NCBI GenBank assembly: GCA_027328825.1
Contig: DAHWTK010000001.1
Location: forward strand, 1 to 64,000
Direction of reading: 5' to 3'
From: Nitrospirota bacterium
GTDB taxonomy: Bacteria; Nitrospirota; JACRHJ01
DNA: 64,000 nt
A program made the translations under genes and the position numbers. Each line of letters begins with the position of its first letter. Positions within the stretch are counted from its first letter, which is position 1. Of the stretch, positions 28,234 through 36,457 are shown in pieces. A model generated the notes under the pieces. That model saw only the letters and a program-made list of their open reading frames with translations. It was not told the origin of the DNA and ran no database searches.

Positions 28234-29322
28234 ATGAACATGGATTTTGTCCCGAAATGGATTGCATGGGAAGTTACCCGCCGATGCAACCTCAGCTGTG
28301 TCCACTGCCGCTCGGCGTCCACGACGAACTCCTTCGATACCGCATTTGATACGGACGAGGCCAGGAAACTGCTTGACGACATTGCCGCGTTCTCGGCCCC
28401 CGTAATCGTCCTCTCCGGCGGAGAGCCGCTCCTCAGGGCCGACCTCTTCGAGATTGCCTCGCACGGGACAAAACTCGGCCTTCGGATGTGCATAGCCACG
28501 AACGGCTTCCTCGTCACGGACGACGTCTGCGGGAAGATGAAAGAGGCCGGGATAAAGATGGTCTCTATGAGTCTCGACGGGTCTGACGCCGGCACTCATG
28601 ATAATTTTCGCGGCCAGCCCGGGGCGTTCGATGGGGTAGTCCGAGCCGCATCCCTTTTCAATAAGCACGGTATCGAATTCCTGATTAATTCCTCCTTTAC
28701 TAAGCGTAACCAGAAGGAGATCCCGGAGGTAATGAAGCTCGCCAAGAGCCTGGGCGCGAAGGCGTGGTACATGTTCATGATCGTCCCGACGGGCCGAGGC
28801 GAGGGGATAATGTCCGAGCTTATCAGCAAGGAAGATTACGAGGAGCTTTTGAAATGGCACTACGAAACGGAAAAGCATGAGTCCGAAATCCTCATGCGCC
28901 CGACGTGTGCGCCGCATTACTACCGCATCGTGCCGCAGATGAATAAACTTGCCGAAGAGGGGGATAAGCTGGAGCGCAGGACGCTGAAATTTTCTACCGG
29001 CGGCTCGAAAGGCTGCCTTGCCGGGCAGGTGATATGCCTCATTACCGCCGAGGGCGAGGTGTATCCTTGCAGCTACTTCCCGCACTCCGCCGGGAACGTC
29101 AAGAAGACGCCGTTCAAGGAGATATGGGAGGGCGCGCCGTTATTCCATGAGCTTCGGGACTTCAAGAAATACAAGGGCAAGTGCGGCGTGTGCGAATATA
29201 TTAATGTTTGCGGCGGCTGCCGCGCCCGGGCCGACGCCGTATACGGCGATTATTTGCAGGAAGAGCCGTTCTGCAACTATACCCCGGCAAGGATGAGGAA
29301 GGATAAGGCGGGGAAAGATTAG
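28234..29322 (+). CDS. ahbD: Radical SAM/SPASM protein, AhbD-like heme synthase
   Basis: AhbD decarboxylates two propionates of Fe-coproporphyrin III to give heme without oxygen. The [4Fe-4S]-SAM motif is CNLSCVHC (CxxxCxxC) in the family-typical [27 protein letters not shown] follows, and the C-terminal SPASM part has [20 protein letters not shown] and [22 protein letters not shown] length of 362 residues fits AhbD/NirJ. Placement next to hemE and hemH supports a heme role, but NirJ (heme d1) and related porphyrin-modifying enzymes share most of these motifs. GGAG lies upstream of the ATG. Confidence 0.8.
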   Translation: MNMDFVPKWIAWEVTRRCNLSCVHCRSASTTNSFDTAFDTDEARKLLDDIAAFSAPVIVLSGGEPLLRADLFEIASHGTKLGLRMCIATNGFLVTDDVCGKMKEAGIKMVSMSLDGSDAGTHDNFRGQPGAFDGVVRAASLFNKHGIEFLINSSFTKRNQKEIPEVMKLAKSLGAKAWYMFMIVPTGRGEGIMSELISKEDYEELLKWHYETEKHESEILMRPTCAPHYYRIVPQMNKLAEEGDKLERRTLKFSTGGSKGCLAGQVICLITAEGEVYPCSYFPHSAGNVKKTPFKEIWEGAPLFHELRDFKKYKGKCGVCEYINVCGGCRARADAVYGDYLQEEPFCNYTPARMRKDKAGKD

Positions 29323-29323
29323 C

Positions 29324-29351
29324 TGTCATTCCGAGCGCAGCTGAGGAATCC
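29324..29351 (+). repeat. Single copy of a TGTCATTC...GAATCC dispersed repeat
   Basis: The sequence TGTCATTCCGAGCG followed by GAGGAATCC resembles the TGTCATTCTGAGC...GAAGAATC copies at 32.1-32.3 kb. It sits exactly at the upstream edge of the AT-rich gene at 29374. Confidence 0.55.
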
Positions 29352-29373
29352 ACCGTTGATTTAGTTACTTATA

Positions 29374-29925
29374 ATGGCGGAAAAAGAATCACATTCTATA
29401 AGAAACGGAATCATTGCCGGAGTTGTCAGCGGCCTTGTTTTAGCATTAATTTTATCTTCTTTTGTACGCGTTTTAGCAATTAAGATTGTGATGGTATTAT
29501 GGGACGGAATTCTTTGGGTGGCACATGTTCTAATATCCACCTATTCCATTCCCGGATGGGTGCTACTAATTATAATCCTATTATCAGTTCCGGGCATAAA
29601 ATCTTTATTTAGAATTGTTAGAAAACAAGAAGAACCGGAGTATAAAAACTTTACAGAAGCCATAATTTTTAGAGCGAAGTGGCGATGGGTTTGGCTTGGA
29701 AACCGCATTCATAACTTATGGTGTTTTTGTCCAATATGTGATGCAACGCTTGTTTATTCCTATAATGATATTCTTAAAGAGGAAACAAAGTTTTTTTGCG
29801 AACGATGTAATCGTGTTGTATCAAGTGTACCGGGTGGAGATAAAGAATATGCTGTGAGTGCCGTCACACGCGAAATTGACCGCCTTGTACGAACCAATGA
29901 ATATAAAAATATCTTGAATAAATAA
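29374..29925 (+). CDS. Two-helix membrane protein with C-terminal zinc ribbon, unknown function
   Basis: I recognise no named family. Two hydrophobic segments (about residues 12-43, perhaps continuing to 52, and 58-76) are followed by a cytoplasmic-type tail with C119-x2-C122 and C142-x2-C145, a likely zinc ribbon. The gene is strikingly AT-rich with AT-ending codons, unlike the GC-rich genes on both sides, and has no clear ribosome site. It is wedged between the radical SAM gene and hemE next to a dispersed repeat, which suggests recent transfer. No role in heme synthesis is implied. Confidence 0.65.
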   Translation: MAEKESHSIRNGIIAGVVSGLVLALILSSFVRVLAIKIVMVLWDGILWVAHVLISTYSIPGWVLLIIILLSVPGIKSLFRIVRKQEEPEYKNFTEAIIFRAKWRWVWLGNRIHNLWCFCPICDATLVYSYNDILKEETKFFCERCNRVVSSVPGGDKEYAVSAVTREIDRLVRTNEYKNILNK

Positions 29926-29940
29926 TCAGGAGAATTTTTC

Positions 29941-30987
29941 ATGTCCGACTACCGCTTCATAAGCGCCTGCTTCAGTAAACCCGTTGACAGAACTCCGATC
30001 TGGCTCATGCGCCAGGCGGGGCGGTTCATGGAGGAATACCGCGCCGTCCGCGCGAAGGTGGACTTCCTTACGCTCTGCAAGTCCCCGGAGCTATGCACGG
30101 AGGTAACGCTTCAACCTATCGACAAGTTCGGCATCGACGCCGCGATACTGTTCTCCGACATATTAATCCCCGTCGAGGCAATGGGCGTCAAGCTCGACTT
30201 CAACCCTGCTCCCGTCTTCGAGAAGCCGATACGCACACAGGCGGACGTGGACGCGCTCCGAGTAATCGACCCTCTTGCCGACGTGCCGTTCGTGCCGGAG
30301 ACGGTCAAGATGCTGAGACGCGAGCTTGAATCCCGCAATGTGCCGCTAATCGGCTTCGCCGGCGCGCCCTTTACGCTGGCGAGCTACATGGTCGAGGGCG
30401 GCGGGAGCAGGAGCTTTCGGCACCTGAAGACCATGATGTGGAGCGCGCCGAAGGTCTATCGCTCCCTGATGGAGAAGCTTACAGAGACCGTGATAAAGTA
30501 TCTGAACGCGCAGGTGGATGCGGGCGCGCAGGCGATACAGCTCTTCGACACCTGGGGCGGAGTGCTCTCTCCGGCGGATTACCTTAACTTCGTCATGCCG
30601 TATACGAGGCTCGTCATCCAGGGCATAAAAAAATCGCCGGAAGGCAAGAAGGTCCCGGTAATAAACTTCGTCGGGAACAGCCAGGGTTTCATGCCGCTCG
30701 TCGCGCAGGCGGGCGGGGACGTCATAGGCATCGACTGGCGCATAGACATCGCCGCCGCACGGAGCCAGGTCGGAGGCAAGGCCGTCCAGGGCAACATGGA
30801 CCCGGTATTCCTCCTTGCGCCCATCCCGGAGATAGAGAAGCGCGTGAAGGAAATCCTGGCCGCCGCCGGCGATACCGGGCACATATTCAACCTAGGCCAC
30901 GGCATAATCCCTGAAACGCCGCCCGACCACGTCAAGGCGCTGGTCGATTTCGTCCACGAGTTTGGTGAGAGCCACAGGGTAAAATGA
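29941..30987 (+). CDS. hemE: Uroporphyrinogen decarboxylase
   Basis: HemE decarboxylates uroporphyrinogen III to coproporphyrinogen III. The N-terminal signature RTPIWLMRQAGRFMEEYR is diagnostic. IDAAILFSDILIP, GFAGAPFTLASYMVEGGGSR, FDTWGG and NLGHGIIPETPPDHV complete the active-site and family motifs. A length of 348 residues is normal. AGGAG is eight bases before the ATG. The stop overlaps the hemH start by four bases, so they are co-translated. Confidence 0.96.
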   Translation: MSDYRFISACFSKPVDRTPIWLMRQAGRFMEEYRAVRAKVDFLTLCKSPELCTEVTLQPIDKFGIDAAILFSDILIPVEAMGVKLDFNPAPVFEKPIRTQADVDALRVIDPLADVPFVPETVKMLRRELESRNVPLIGFAGAPFTLASYMVEGGGSRSFRHLKTMMWSAPKVYRSLMEKLTETVIKYLNAQVDAGAQAIQLFDTWGGVLSPADYLNFVMPYTRLVIQGIKKSPEGKKVPVINFVGNSQGFMPLVAQAGGDVIGIDWRIDIAAARSQVGGKAVQGNMDPVFLLAPIPEIEKRVKEILAAAGDTGHIFNLGHGIIPETPPDHVKALVDFVHEFGESHRVK

Positions 30988-31964
30988 ACGAAAAGGCTGT
31001 CCTTCTTATGACCATGGGAGACCCGTCCGACGTGCGCGGGGTGTTCCCATACCTGATGAAGCTTTTCATGGACCCGAACATCCTGCGGGTGCCGGGGCCG
31101 GTGCGCCCGTTTCTCGCTTTTTATATATCCCTTATGAAAAAAGAGCCTGTGAAGGAGAAATACCAGGCGATAGGCGGCGGCTCCCCGATGGACGCGATTA
31201 CCGAAAGGCAGGCCAGCGCGCTCCGCGAGGCGCTGAAGGACAAAAGCATCTTCGTATACCACGCCAACAGGTATACGGCGCCCTCCATACAGGATGCCTA
31301 CCGACAAATAAAAAGTCACGGCATTAGAAAGCTCCTTGCCCTTCCTCTGTATCCACACTTCTCGCCCGCGATAACCGGCTCTGGTTTCGGCCTCCTGAAA
31401 ACCCTTGCGGAGAAAGACCCGGACCCGCCGGAGGTTGTATATTACGAAGGCTTCGGCGCGGACACGAGGTTCATAAAGCTTCTTGCGCAGAGAATGCGGG
31501 ACGCCCTGGAAAAACTCCTCAAGGCCATACCCGCCCATGAAGCCGGCGAGCCGGAGCGCCCGATATCCGTGATATTCTCGGCGCACAGCCTGCCGGAAGA
31601 GTTGATAAGCAAAGGAGACCCGTATCTCGACAATGTCATGCAGACCGCCTCGATGCTCCAGGAAGAGCTTGGGGAGATAAGCACGCACGTCGGCTTCCAG
31701 AGCAAGGGACGCGCGGGCATGGAATGGCTGAAGCCCGAGACGGACGAAGTAATAAAGACAGTTGCCGCATCCGGTTCACGCGGCGTGGCAGTCGTGCCCA
31801 TAAGCTTCGTCTCCGAGAACGTCGAAACGCTCTACGACTGCGACATCCTCCAGAAATCCCTTGCCGCCTCGCTCGGCATGAAATACGAAAGGTCGAATAG
31901 CCTGGACGACGACCCCGCCTTCATAAATTTCCTCGCGGAACTCGCGCTGGAAAAACTTTCATAA
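30984..31964 (+). CDS. hemH: Ferrochelatase (proto- or coproporphyrin type)
   Basis: HemH inserts ferrous iron into a porphyrin. The conserved histidine is in VIFSAHSLPEELI, the acidic metal site in ISFVSENVETLYD, and LLALPLYPHFSPAITGSGF is typical. A length of 326 residues is usual. Sequence alone does not show whether its substrate is protoporphyrin IX or coproporphyrin III. With an AhbD-like enzyme two genes upstream, the coproporphyrin type is plausible. No hemG/hemY/hemN gene is in view. A repeat-filled gap follows. Confidence 0.93.
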   Translation: MNEKAVLLMTMGDPSDVRGVFPYLMKLFMDPNILRVPGPVRPFLAFYISLMKKEPVKEKYQAIGGGSPMDAITERQASALREALKDKSIFVYHANRYTAPSIQDAYRQIKSHGIRKLLALPLYPHFSPAITGSGFGLLKTLAEKDPDPPEVVYYEGFGADTRFIKLLAQRMRDALEKLLKAIPAHEAGEPERPISVIFSAHSLPEELISKGDPYLDNVMQTASMLQEELGEISTHVGFQSKGRAGMEWLKPETDEVIKTVAASGSRGVAVVPISFVSENVETLYDCDILQKSLAASLGMKYERSNSLDDDPAFINFLAELALEKLS

Positions 31965-32007
31965 CGTAAGCTGTCCGCCACCCATACGAAAAAGCTTTAT
32001 GTCCGTT

Positions 32008-32297
32008 ATTCCCGCAAAAGCGGGAATCCAGGAATTTGCCTGTCATTCTGCTTTTTCATAACGCCCCCTATGTCCCCCTCTTAATCTTAAGAGGGGGATA
32101 AAGGTAAACCGAACTGTCCACCCGCCTGTCATTCTGAGCCCGTTCGGCTCCGCTCAGGGCAGGCTCCGCGAAGAATCCGCTTCCACTTTCGTCATTCCCG
32201 CGAAGGCGGGAATCCAGGAATTTTGCCTGTCATTCCCGCCCCGGCTCCGGCGGGAATCCAGGCATTTGCCTCTGCCTGTCATTCTGAGCAACGCGAA
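32008..32297. repeat. Cluster of ATTCCCGC/GCGGGAAT palindromes and TGTCATTCTGAGC repeats
   Basis: Three palindromes with arms ATTCCCGC...GCGGGAAT lie at 32008-32027, 32194-32213 and 32232-32257. Each is followed by CCAGG(A/C)ATTT and soon by CTGTCATTC. Between and after them are TGTCATTCTGAGC...GAAGAATC units (about 32128-32177 and 32277-32302). They resemble the dRS3-like and similar small palindromic repeats found in many genomes. The 725-base gap between hemH and crcB (31965-32689) contains no gene that I can support. Confidence 0.8.
32074..32097. repeat. Perfect 11-bp palindrome (CCCCCTCTTAA type)
   Basis: The arms CCCCCTCTTAA and TTAAGAGGGGG are separated by two bases. It could serve as a terminator for hemH, but it has no T-run; I read it as a dispersed palindromic repeat. 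Confidence 0.7.
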
Positions 32298-32316
32298 GAA
32301 TCTGTTTTCTGCTTTC

Positions 32317-32371
32317 GTAGCTGCCCGATTCATCGGGCGGCTTTAAACCGCCCCATAAATGGGGCAGCTAC
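32317..32371. repeat. 55-base cloverleaf-like palindromic element
   Basis: A perfect outer 10-bp stem (GTAGCTGCCC / GGGCAGCTAC) closes three smaller perfect hairpins that share arms. These are at 32324-32337 (6 bp), 32335-32353 (6 bp) and 32351-32364 (6 bp). The inner stems overlap, so alternative folds are possible. REP/TnpA-type elements have this style; no Y1 transposase gene is in the window. Confidence 0.7.
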
Positions 32372-32528
32372 AAAACCGGGAATTGCGGATTTGATTAACT
32401 CATATCACGCAATAACCGCAAAGAGCAAATATCATCGGTCGGGAAAATTTGCTGTTAGTATCAGTTCTGGATTTCCTCCTCAACATGCCGATTATTAAAA
32501 TAAAAATGGGGAAAAAGCCAATTTTTCC

Positions 32529-32597
32529 GGCGGTATCGGGAAGGGTGCGGAAAATGCCAAAAAAAGGCCATTTTGTGCAAAAACCGGGGTGCGGGGA
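32529..32597. repeat. 69-base intergenic repeat, copy A
   Basis: It starts GGCGGTATCGGGAA, contains TTTTGTGCAAAAA and ends GCGGGGA, matching copy B at 49541-49609 over the same length at roughly three quarters identity by eye. It lies upstream of crcB. It is not coding in any convincing frame. Confidence 0.7.
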
Positions 32598-32689
32598 AGG
32601 CGTGTTTTTTATATTCTTGACAACGGAATACCGATTCCAGTAGGCTTAAATGACGGGCAATTTTAGGGCTTGCTTTCGGAGCGGGATTC

Positions 32690-33067
32690 ATGTGGCAGAG
32701 GATTTTTTTAATTGCGATTGCCGGAGTCGCCGGGACGTTGGCGCGCTACTGGTTTTCCGGTTTTACCTACCAGATACTGGGCGCAAGGTTCGCTTACGGC
32801 ACCCTGGCCGTGAACGTAATCGGCTGTCTCCTGTTCGGAATTGTCTGGGCGCTGGCCGAGGAAAGAATGGCTATTTCCGCGCTTGCCAGAACCGTCATCC
32901 TCGTAGGTTTCATGGGCGCATTCACTACGTTTTCCACCTTCGCCTTCGAGACAATGAGCTACGTCCGGGACAGCCAGTTTACACTTGCTTTTCTGAACGT
33001 TGCAGCGAACTGCGTCCTGGGCTTCGGAGCGATTGTCTCAGGGGTCTGGATTGCCAGGATTCTATAG
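32690..33067 (+). CDS. crcB: Fluoride channel Fluc/CrcB
   Basis: CrcB exports fluoride as a dual-topology dimer. Four hydrophobic segments and the motifs GTLARY, GTLAVNVIGCLLFG and GFMGAFTTFSTFAFE (pore phenylalanines/threonines) are clear in 125 residues. GGAG is eight bases before the ATG. It is followed nine bases later by a DUF190 gene, a common pairing. I see no fluoride riboswitch in the leader. Confidence 0.93.
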   Translation: MWQRIFLIAIAGVAGTLARYWFSGFTYQILGARFAYGTLAVNVIGCLLFGIVWALAEERMAISALARTVILVGFMGAFTTFSTFAFETMSYVRDSQFTLAFLNVAANCVLGFGAIVSGVWIARIL

Positions 33068-33075
33068 GGGGAGCG

Positions 33076-33417
33076 ATGAAAATCCCGGAAGAAGCTGAGC
33101 TTTTAAGGATATTCATAGGCGAGTCCGACAGGTATGAAGGCAGGCCGCTCTACGAGGCGATAGTCGAGGAGGCCCGCCGCCAGTGTCTTGGCGGGGCAAC
33201 GGTTTTCCGCGGACTCCTGGGCTACGGCGCGCATAGCCGGATGCACACGGCAAAGCTGCTGAGGCTCTCCGAAGACCTGCCGATAATAATCGAGATTGTA
33301 GACTCTACAGAAAAAATTCAGGGCTTCCTCCCGGACCTCGACCGCATGATGGAGGAAGGCCTCGTAACAGTCGAGCGTGCGAAGGTGTTGGTTTACAGAC
33401 ACTCCAAAGAAAAGTAA
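33076..33417 (+). CDS. DUF190 family PII-like protein
   Basis: DUF190 proteins have a PII-like ferredoxin fold and often accompany crcB; their ligand is unknown. Motifs seen are LLRIFIGESDRYEGRPLYEAIVEEAR near residue 8, GATVFRGLLGYGAHSRMHTAKLLRLSEDLPIIIEIVD, and the end segment VTVERAKVLVYRH. The ATG at 33076 has GGGGAG upstream; a longer frame running back into crcB is an artefact. It has 113 residues. uppP starts 11 bases downstream. Confidence 0.9.
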   Translation: MKIPEEAELLRIFIGESDRYEGRPLYEAIVEEARRQCLGGATVFRGLLGYGAHSRMHTAKLLRLSEDLPIIIEIVDSTEKIQGFLPDLDRMMEEGLVTVERAKVLVYRHSKEK

Positions 33418-33428
33418 ACGGGGGAGAA

Positions 33429-34280
33429 ATGTTTCTTAAGATACTGATACTTGCGGCTGTGCAGGGGGCCGCGGAGCTTCTGCCGGTTTCAAGCTCCGCG
33501 CACGTCATAATCGCCGAGAAACTGATGGGACTCAATCCCACCAGTCCGTCCATGACACTTCTGCTCGTGATGCTGCATACGGGGACTATGTTCGCGGTGA
33601 TTATTTATTTCTGGAAGTCCTGGAAAAGGAGCTTCTTTTCGTCGCGGGAGCGGTTCATAGAAGCGGCGAAGTATATAATAATAGCCACTTTTTTCACCGG
33701 CGTGGTTGGCCTTGCGCTGAAATATATAATCGAAAAATACATGCTCCGGGGCATCCCGCACGCGCAGATTGAGCTTATTTTCGGCAACATGACGCTTATT
33801 TCCGTGTCCCTGGCAGCGGTGGGGGTTATGATAATAATCGCGGGGCTGGCGAAGAAAAAACCCTGGAAAATAAAAAAGTTGGGAACGCGCGAATCCTCGG
33901 TTATAGGGGCCGTGCAGGGCCTATGCCTGCCTTTTCGGGGGTTTTCCCGTTCAGGCGCGACAATATCAGCCGGGCTCCTTCTGAACATGGCGAAGGAGAA
34001 GTCCGAGGAATTCAGTTTCGCGCTCGCTGTCGTCCTTACGCCGCCGGTTGTCGTAAGGGAGGTCTGGAGGATGGTAAAGGCAAAGGAAATGACGTCCCGG
34101 GCGATAGACTTCGGGATATTCTATCCGAGCCTGGCGGGGATGGTTTTCAGCTTTATCTCCGGCCTGCTCGCGCTCGCATGGCTTTCCAACTGGCTTGAGA
34201 AGGGCAAATGGCAGATATTCGGCTTTTACTGCATCTTTGCCTCGGCGGTCGTTTTCACGCTGCACAGGATGGGTTACTAA
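33429..34280 (+). CDS. uppP: Undecaprenyl-diphosphatase
   Basis: UppP (BacA) recycles the lipid carrier of cell-wall synthesis in the inner membrane and can give bacitracin resistance. The two active-site motifs are present: QGAAELLPVSSSAHV at residues 12-26 and PFRGFSRSGATIS near 165. About eight membrane segments are visible in 283 residues. Family members usually have PGxSRSG; here it is FRGFSRSG, a mild variation. It is third in a short crcB-DUF190-uppP unit and converges on galT. Confidence 0.92.
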   Translation: MFLKILILAAVQGAAELLPVSSSAHVIIAEKLMGLNPTSPSMTLLLVMLHTGTMFAVIIYFWKSWKRSFFSSRERFIEAAKYIIIATFFTGVVGLALKYIIEKYMLRGIPHAQIELIFGNMTLISVSLAAVGVMIIIAGLAKKKPWKIKKLGTRESSVIGAVQGLCLPFRGFSRSGATISAGLLLNMAKEKSEEFSFALAVVLTPPVVVREVWRMVKAKEMTSRAIDFGIFYPSLAGMVFSFISGLLALAWLSNWLEKGKWQIFGFYCIFASAVVFTLHRMGY

Positions 34281-34322
34281 CGGGCTTTAAATCCGGGGCC
34301 TTAAAAATAAGCTCCCCTTGTA

Positions 34323-35318
34323 TCATGCGATTCGAAAGTCCTTCATAAAGGCCGCCGTCTCCTCCGGTATCGTCACGTTTATGAAAATCCCCGAGCCGAG
34401 CTCGAACCCGGCAACCTGCGTAAGCCTCGGTATTATCTGAAGATGCCAGAGGTAATAGGACTTGTGCTCGTCGTCCACGGGAGCGGTGTTTATAACGAAA
34501 TTATAATCCGGGTTGTCGAGGCTCAGGTACATTTTCATCAGGATTTCCTTGAGAACGCGGGCGAGGTCTGAGATTTCGTCCTCGGTGATATGTCCGAAGG
34601 ACGGCTTATGCTCCCTGGGCATAATCCACGTCTCGAACGGGTAATGCGAGGCGAAGGGGTGTATGACCGTAAAGCGCTTTGTAGAGGCGACTATCCTCTT
34701 CCCCTCCTCAAGCTCCGCCTTCTGAATGTCAAAGTGAAGCGAGCGTCCGGTATTGTCGAAATACTGCGTCGCCACCTCGTATTTCCGCCTGATATACGGC
34801 GGCACGATGGGCGAGGCGACTATCTGCGTATGGGGGTGTTCAAGAGAGGTGCCCGCCTCTCTGCCGTGGTTTTTGAAGATTATTATTACCTTTACCTTGG
34901 AATCTTTTTTGAAGGCCAGGTACCTGTCCCTGTACATCCTTATCAGGTTCTCGACGTGGCTATCCGACATGAACGGAATGATCTCGTTATGAAGCGGCGT
35001 CTCGATTATTATCTCATGTCTGCCGTAGCCGTGCGTTTCCCGGAAAAACTTCCATTCGTTCCTTACCAGATCCCCTTCGGGCGTTAGGGCCGGGAACTTG
35101 TTCGGAATGGCGCGTATCTTCCAGGCGCCGCCTTCGCTGAAGACGGCAGTCGTATCCGGGGTCAGTCTTTCATTCCCGATGCAGAACGGGCAATTCGGGT
35201 CGTGCGCGGGAAGCGCGACCGGCGCGGTCTTGCGCTTGAAATCGTCCGGGCGTTTTGCGCGCTCTTTAGCGATGATTATCCAGTCGTAGGTAGTAGCATC
35301 CTGCCTTAGCTCCGACAT
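34323..35318 (-). CDS. galT: Galactose-1-phosphate uridylyltransferase
   Basis: GalT exchanges UMP between UDP-glucose and galactose 1-phosphate (some homologues are ADP-type hexose-1-phosphate transferases). The HIT-like active site HPHTQIVASPIVPP carries the nucleophile histidine, CPFCIGNE is a zinc-binding pair and YPFETWIMPREH is conserved. I chose the ATG at 35316-35318 because AGGAGG lies seven bases upstream. That gives 331 residues. It is a single gene with its own promoter. In this trehalose/maltodextrin setting a role in sugar-nucleotide supply is possible. Confidence 0.9.
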   Translation of the reverse strand: MSELRQDATTYDWIIIAKERAKRPDDFKRKTAPVALPAHDPNCPFCIGNERLTPDTTAVFSEGGAWKIRAIPNKFPALTPEGDLVRNEWKFFRETHGYGRHEIIIETPLHNEIIPFMSDSHVENLIRMYRDRYLAFKKDSKVKVIIIFKNHGREAGTSLEHPHTQIVASPIVPPYIRRKYEVATQYFDNTGRSLHFDIQKAELEEGKRIVASTKRFTVIHPFASHYPFETWIMPREHKPSFGHITEDEISDLARVLKEILMKMYLSLDNPDYNFVINTAPVDDEHKSYYLWHLQIIPRLTQVAGFELGSGIFINVTIPEETAAFMKDFRIA

Positions 35319-35360
35319 GCGCCGTCCTCCTGGCATAGATTTACCGGCTTTTTAAAATTT

Positions 35361-35389
35361 ATACTACTACCGGGAATATATAAAATCAA
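35361..35389 (-). promoter_or_regulatory. Likely promoter of galT
   Basis: The minus strand has TTGATT (35384-35389) and TAGTAT (35361-35366) spaced by exactly 17 bases, about 43 bases before the galT start. The -35 overlaps the cheB stop region. Confidence 0.5.
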
Positions 35390-36456
35390 GTCTCAAGCTC
35401 GTCGAGGATGGCGGGAACCGCGCCGGCCAGAGGGACTATCCTGTCAACGCCGCCCAGGGAAACCGCTACCTTTGGCATCCCGTAGACGATGCAGGATTCC
35501 TCGTCCTGGGCGATGGTCTTGCCGCCCGCGTCATGAATGGCCTTTATGCCCATGGCTCCATCGTTTCCCATGCCGGTAAGTATAACACCTATAACTCTGC
35601 CACGCATTACCTTTGCCGCCGATTCCATCATGACGTCAACCGAGGGGCGATGGATTCTGTCCACCGGAAATTTGGAAAGGTGTACGCAAAGCTCTTCTTC
35701 GACATGCAAAGTCATATGCAGCCCGGAAGGCGCGATAAGGCATTTCCCCGGCCTTACCAGGTCGCCGTCGAACGCCTCTGACACCTCCAGCCTTGAAAGG
35801 CTGTTCAGCCTCTCCGCCAGAGAGGCGGTGAAGCCTATAGGCATATGCTGCACAACCAGAAACGCCGCATTCAAACCCTCGGGGAGATTGGATAATATCT
35901 CCTGCAGCGCGGGCGGCCCGCCGGTTGAAGCGCCGATTGCCACCACCTTCATTTCCTCAGTGTCGGCTTTGACCGGGACATATGCTTGAGGCAGAAAGAC
36001 TTGCGGGCGCGCCGGATGGACTGGCGCCAGTTTCTTTACTATTTTATCCGTATCGACGCCGGCCACCGCCCTGACTTTTGATGTAAGTTCTCCCGCGATG
36101 CCAAGTATATCCATTGCAGTATGGGCGGAGGATTTATCGATTACATCGACCGCGCCCAGGTCAAGAGCCCTGAGAGTCACCTCGCCGCCTTCGGAAGTCA
36201 AAGAAGAAAGCATGAGTACCGGCACAGGGCAATCCGCCATTATCATCCTGAGAGCATCCAGACCGTCCATGCCGGGCATCCGCACGTCGAGGGTAACGAC
36301 GTCCGGTTTTAGCATCCGGGTTTTTTTATAGCCTTCCTCGCCGTCCGAGGCCGTGTCGATTACCTCTATCATAGGGTCTGATGATAGCATCCTGTACAGG
36401 GCCTTACGCATGAACACCGAGTCGTCCACTACGAGCACTCTTATCTTTTTGGTCAT
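35386..36456 (-). CDS. cheB: Chemotaxis protein-glutamate methylesterase/deamidase
   Basis: CheB removes methyl groups from chemoreceptors when phosphorylated by CheA. It has an N-terminal receiver domain with phospho-acceptor D57 (VTLDVRMPGMDG). The C-terminal esterase has the triad S177 (GASTGG), H204 (VQHMPIGF) and D299 (TGMGNDG). A length of 356 residues is normal. It begins one base after the cheR stop and is the last gene of the nine-gene chemosensory operon. Confidence 0.95.
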   Translation of the reverse strand: MTKKIRVLVVDDSVFMRKALYRMLSSDPMIEVIDTASDGEEGYKKTRMLKPDVVTLDVRMPGMDGLDALRMIMADCPVPVLMLSSLTSEGGEVTLRALDLGAVDVIDKSSAHTAMDILGIAGELTSKVRAVAGVDTDKIVKKLAPVHPARPQVFLPQAYVPVKADTEEMKVVAIGASTGGPPALQEILSNLPEGLNAAFLVVQHMPIGFTASLAERLNSLSRLEVSEAFDGDLVRPGKCLIAPSGLHMTLHVEEELCVHLSKFPVDRIHRPSVDVMMESAAKVMRGRVIGVILTGMGNDGAMGIKAIHDAGGKTIAQDEESCIVYGMPKVAVSLGGVDRIVPLAGAVPAILDELET

Positions 36457-36457
36457 A

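Noticed and set aside
32651..32670. GGGCA...TTGCT before crcB, resembling a sigma-54 promoter
   Set aside because: The GG to GC spacing is wrong: the TTGC lies too far downstream of the GG.
32598..32689. Fluoride riboswitch upstream of crcB
   Set aside because: Looked for the conserved crcB-motif stem and pseudoknot sequences; none are visible in the leader.
31965..32689. CRISPR array in the repeat-rich gap
   Set aside because: Repeats are palindromic, of several families and unevenly spaced, with no constant spacer length and no cas genes.
34295..34317. Hairpin between converging uppP and galT
   Set aside because: GGGG/CCCC arms pair only with bulges and the following T-run is very short; not good enough to call a terminator.
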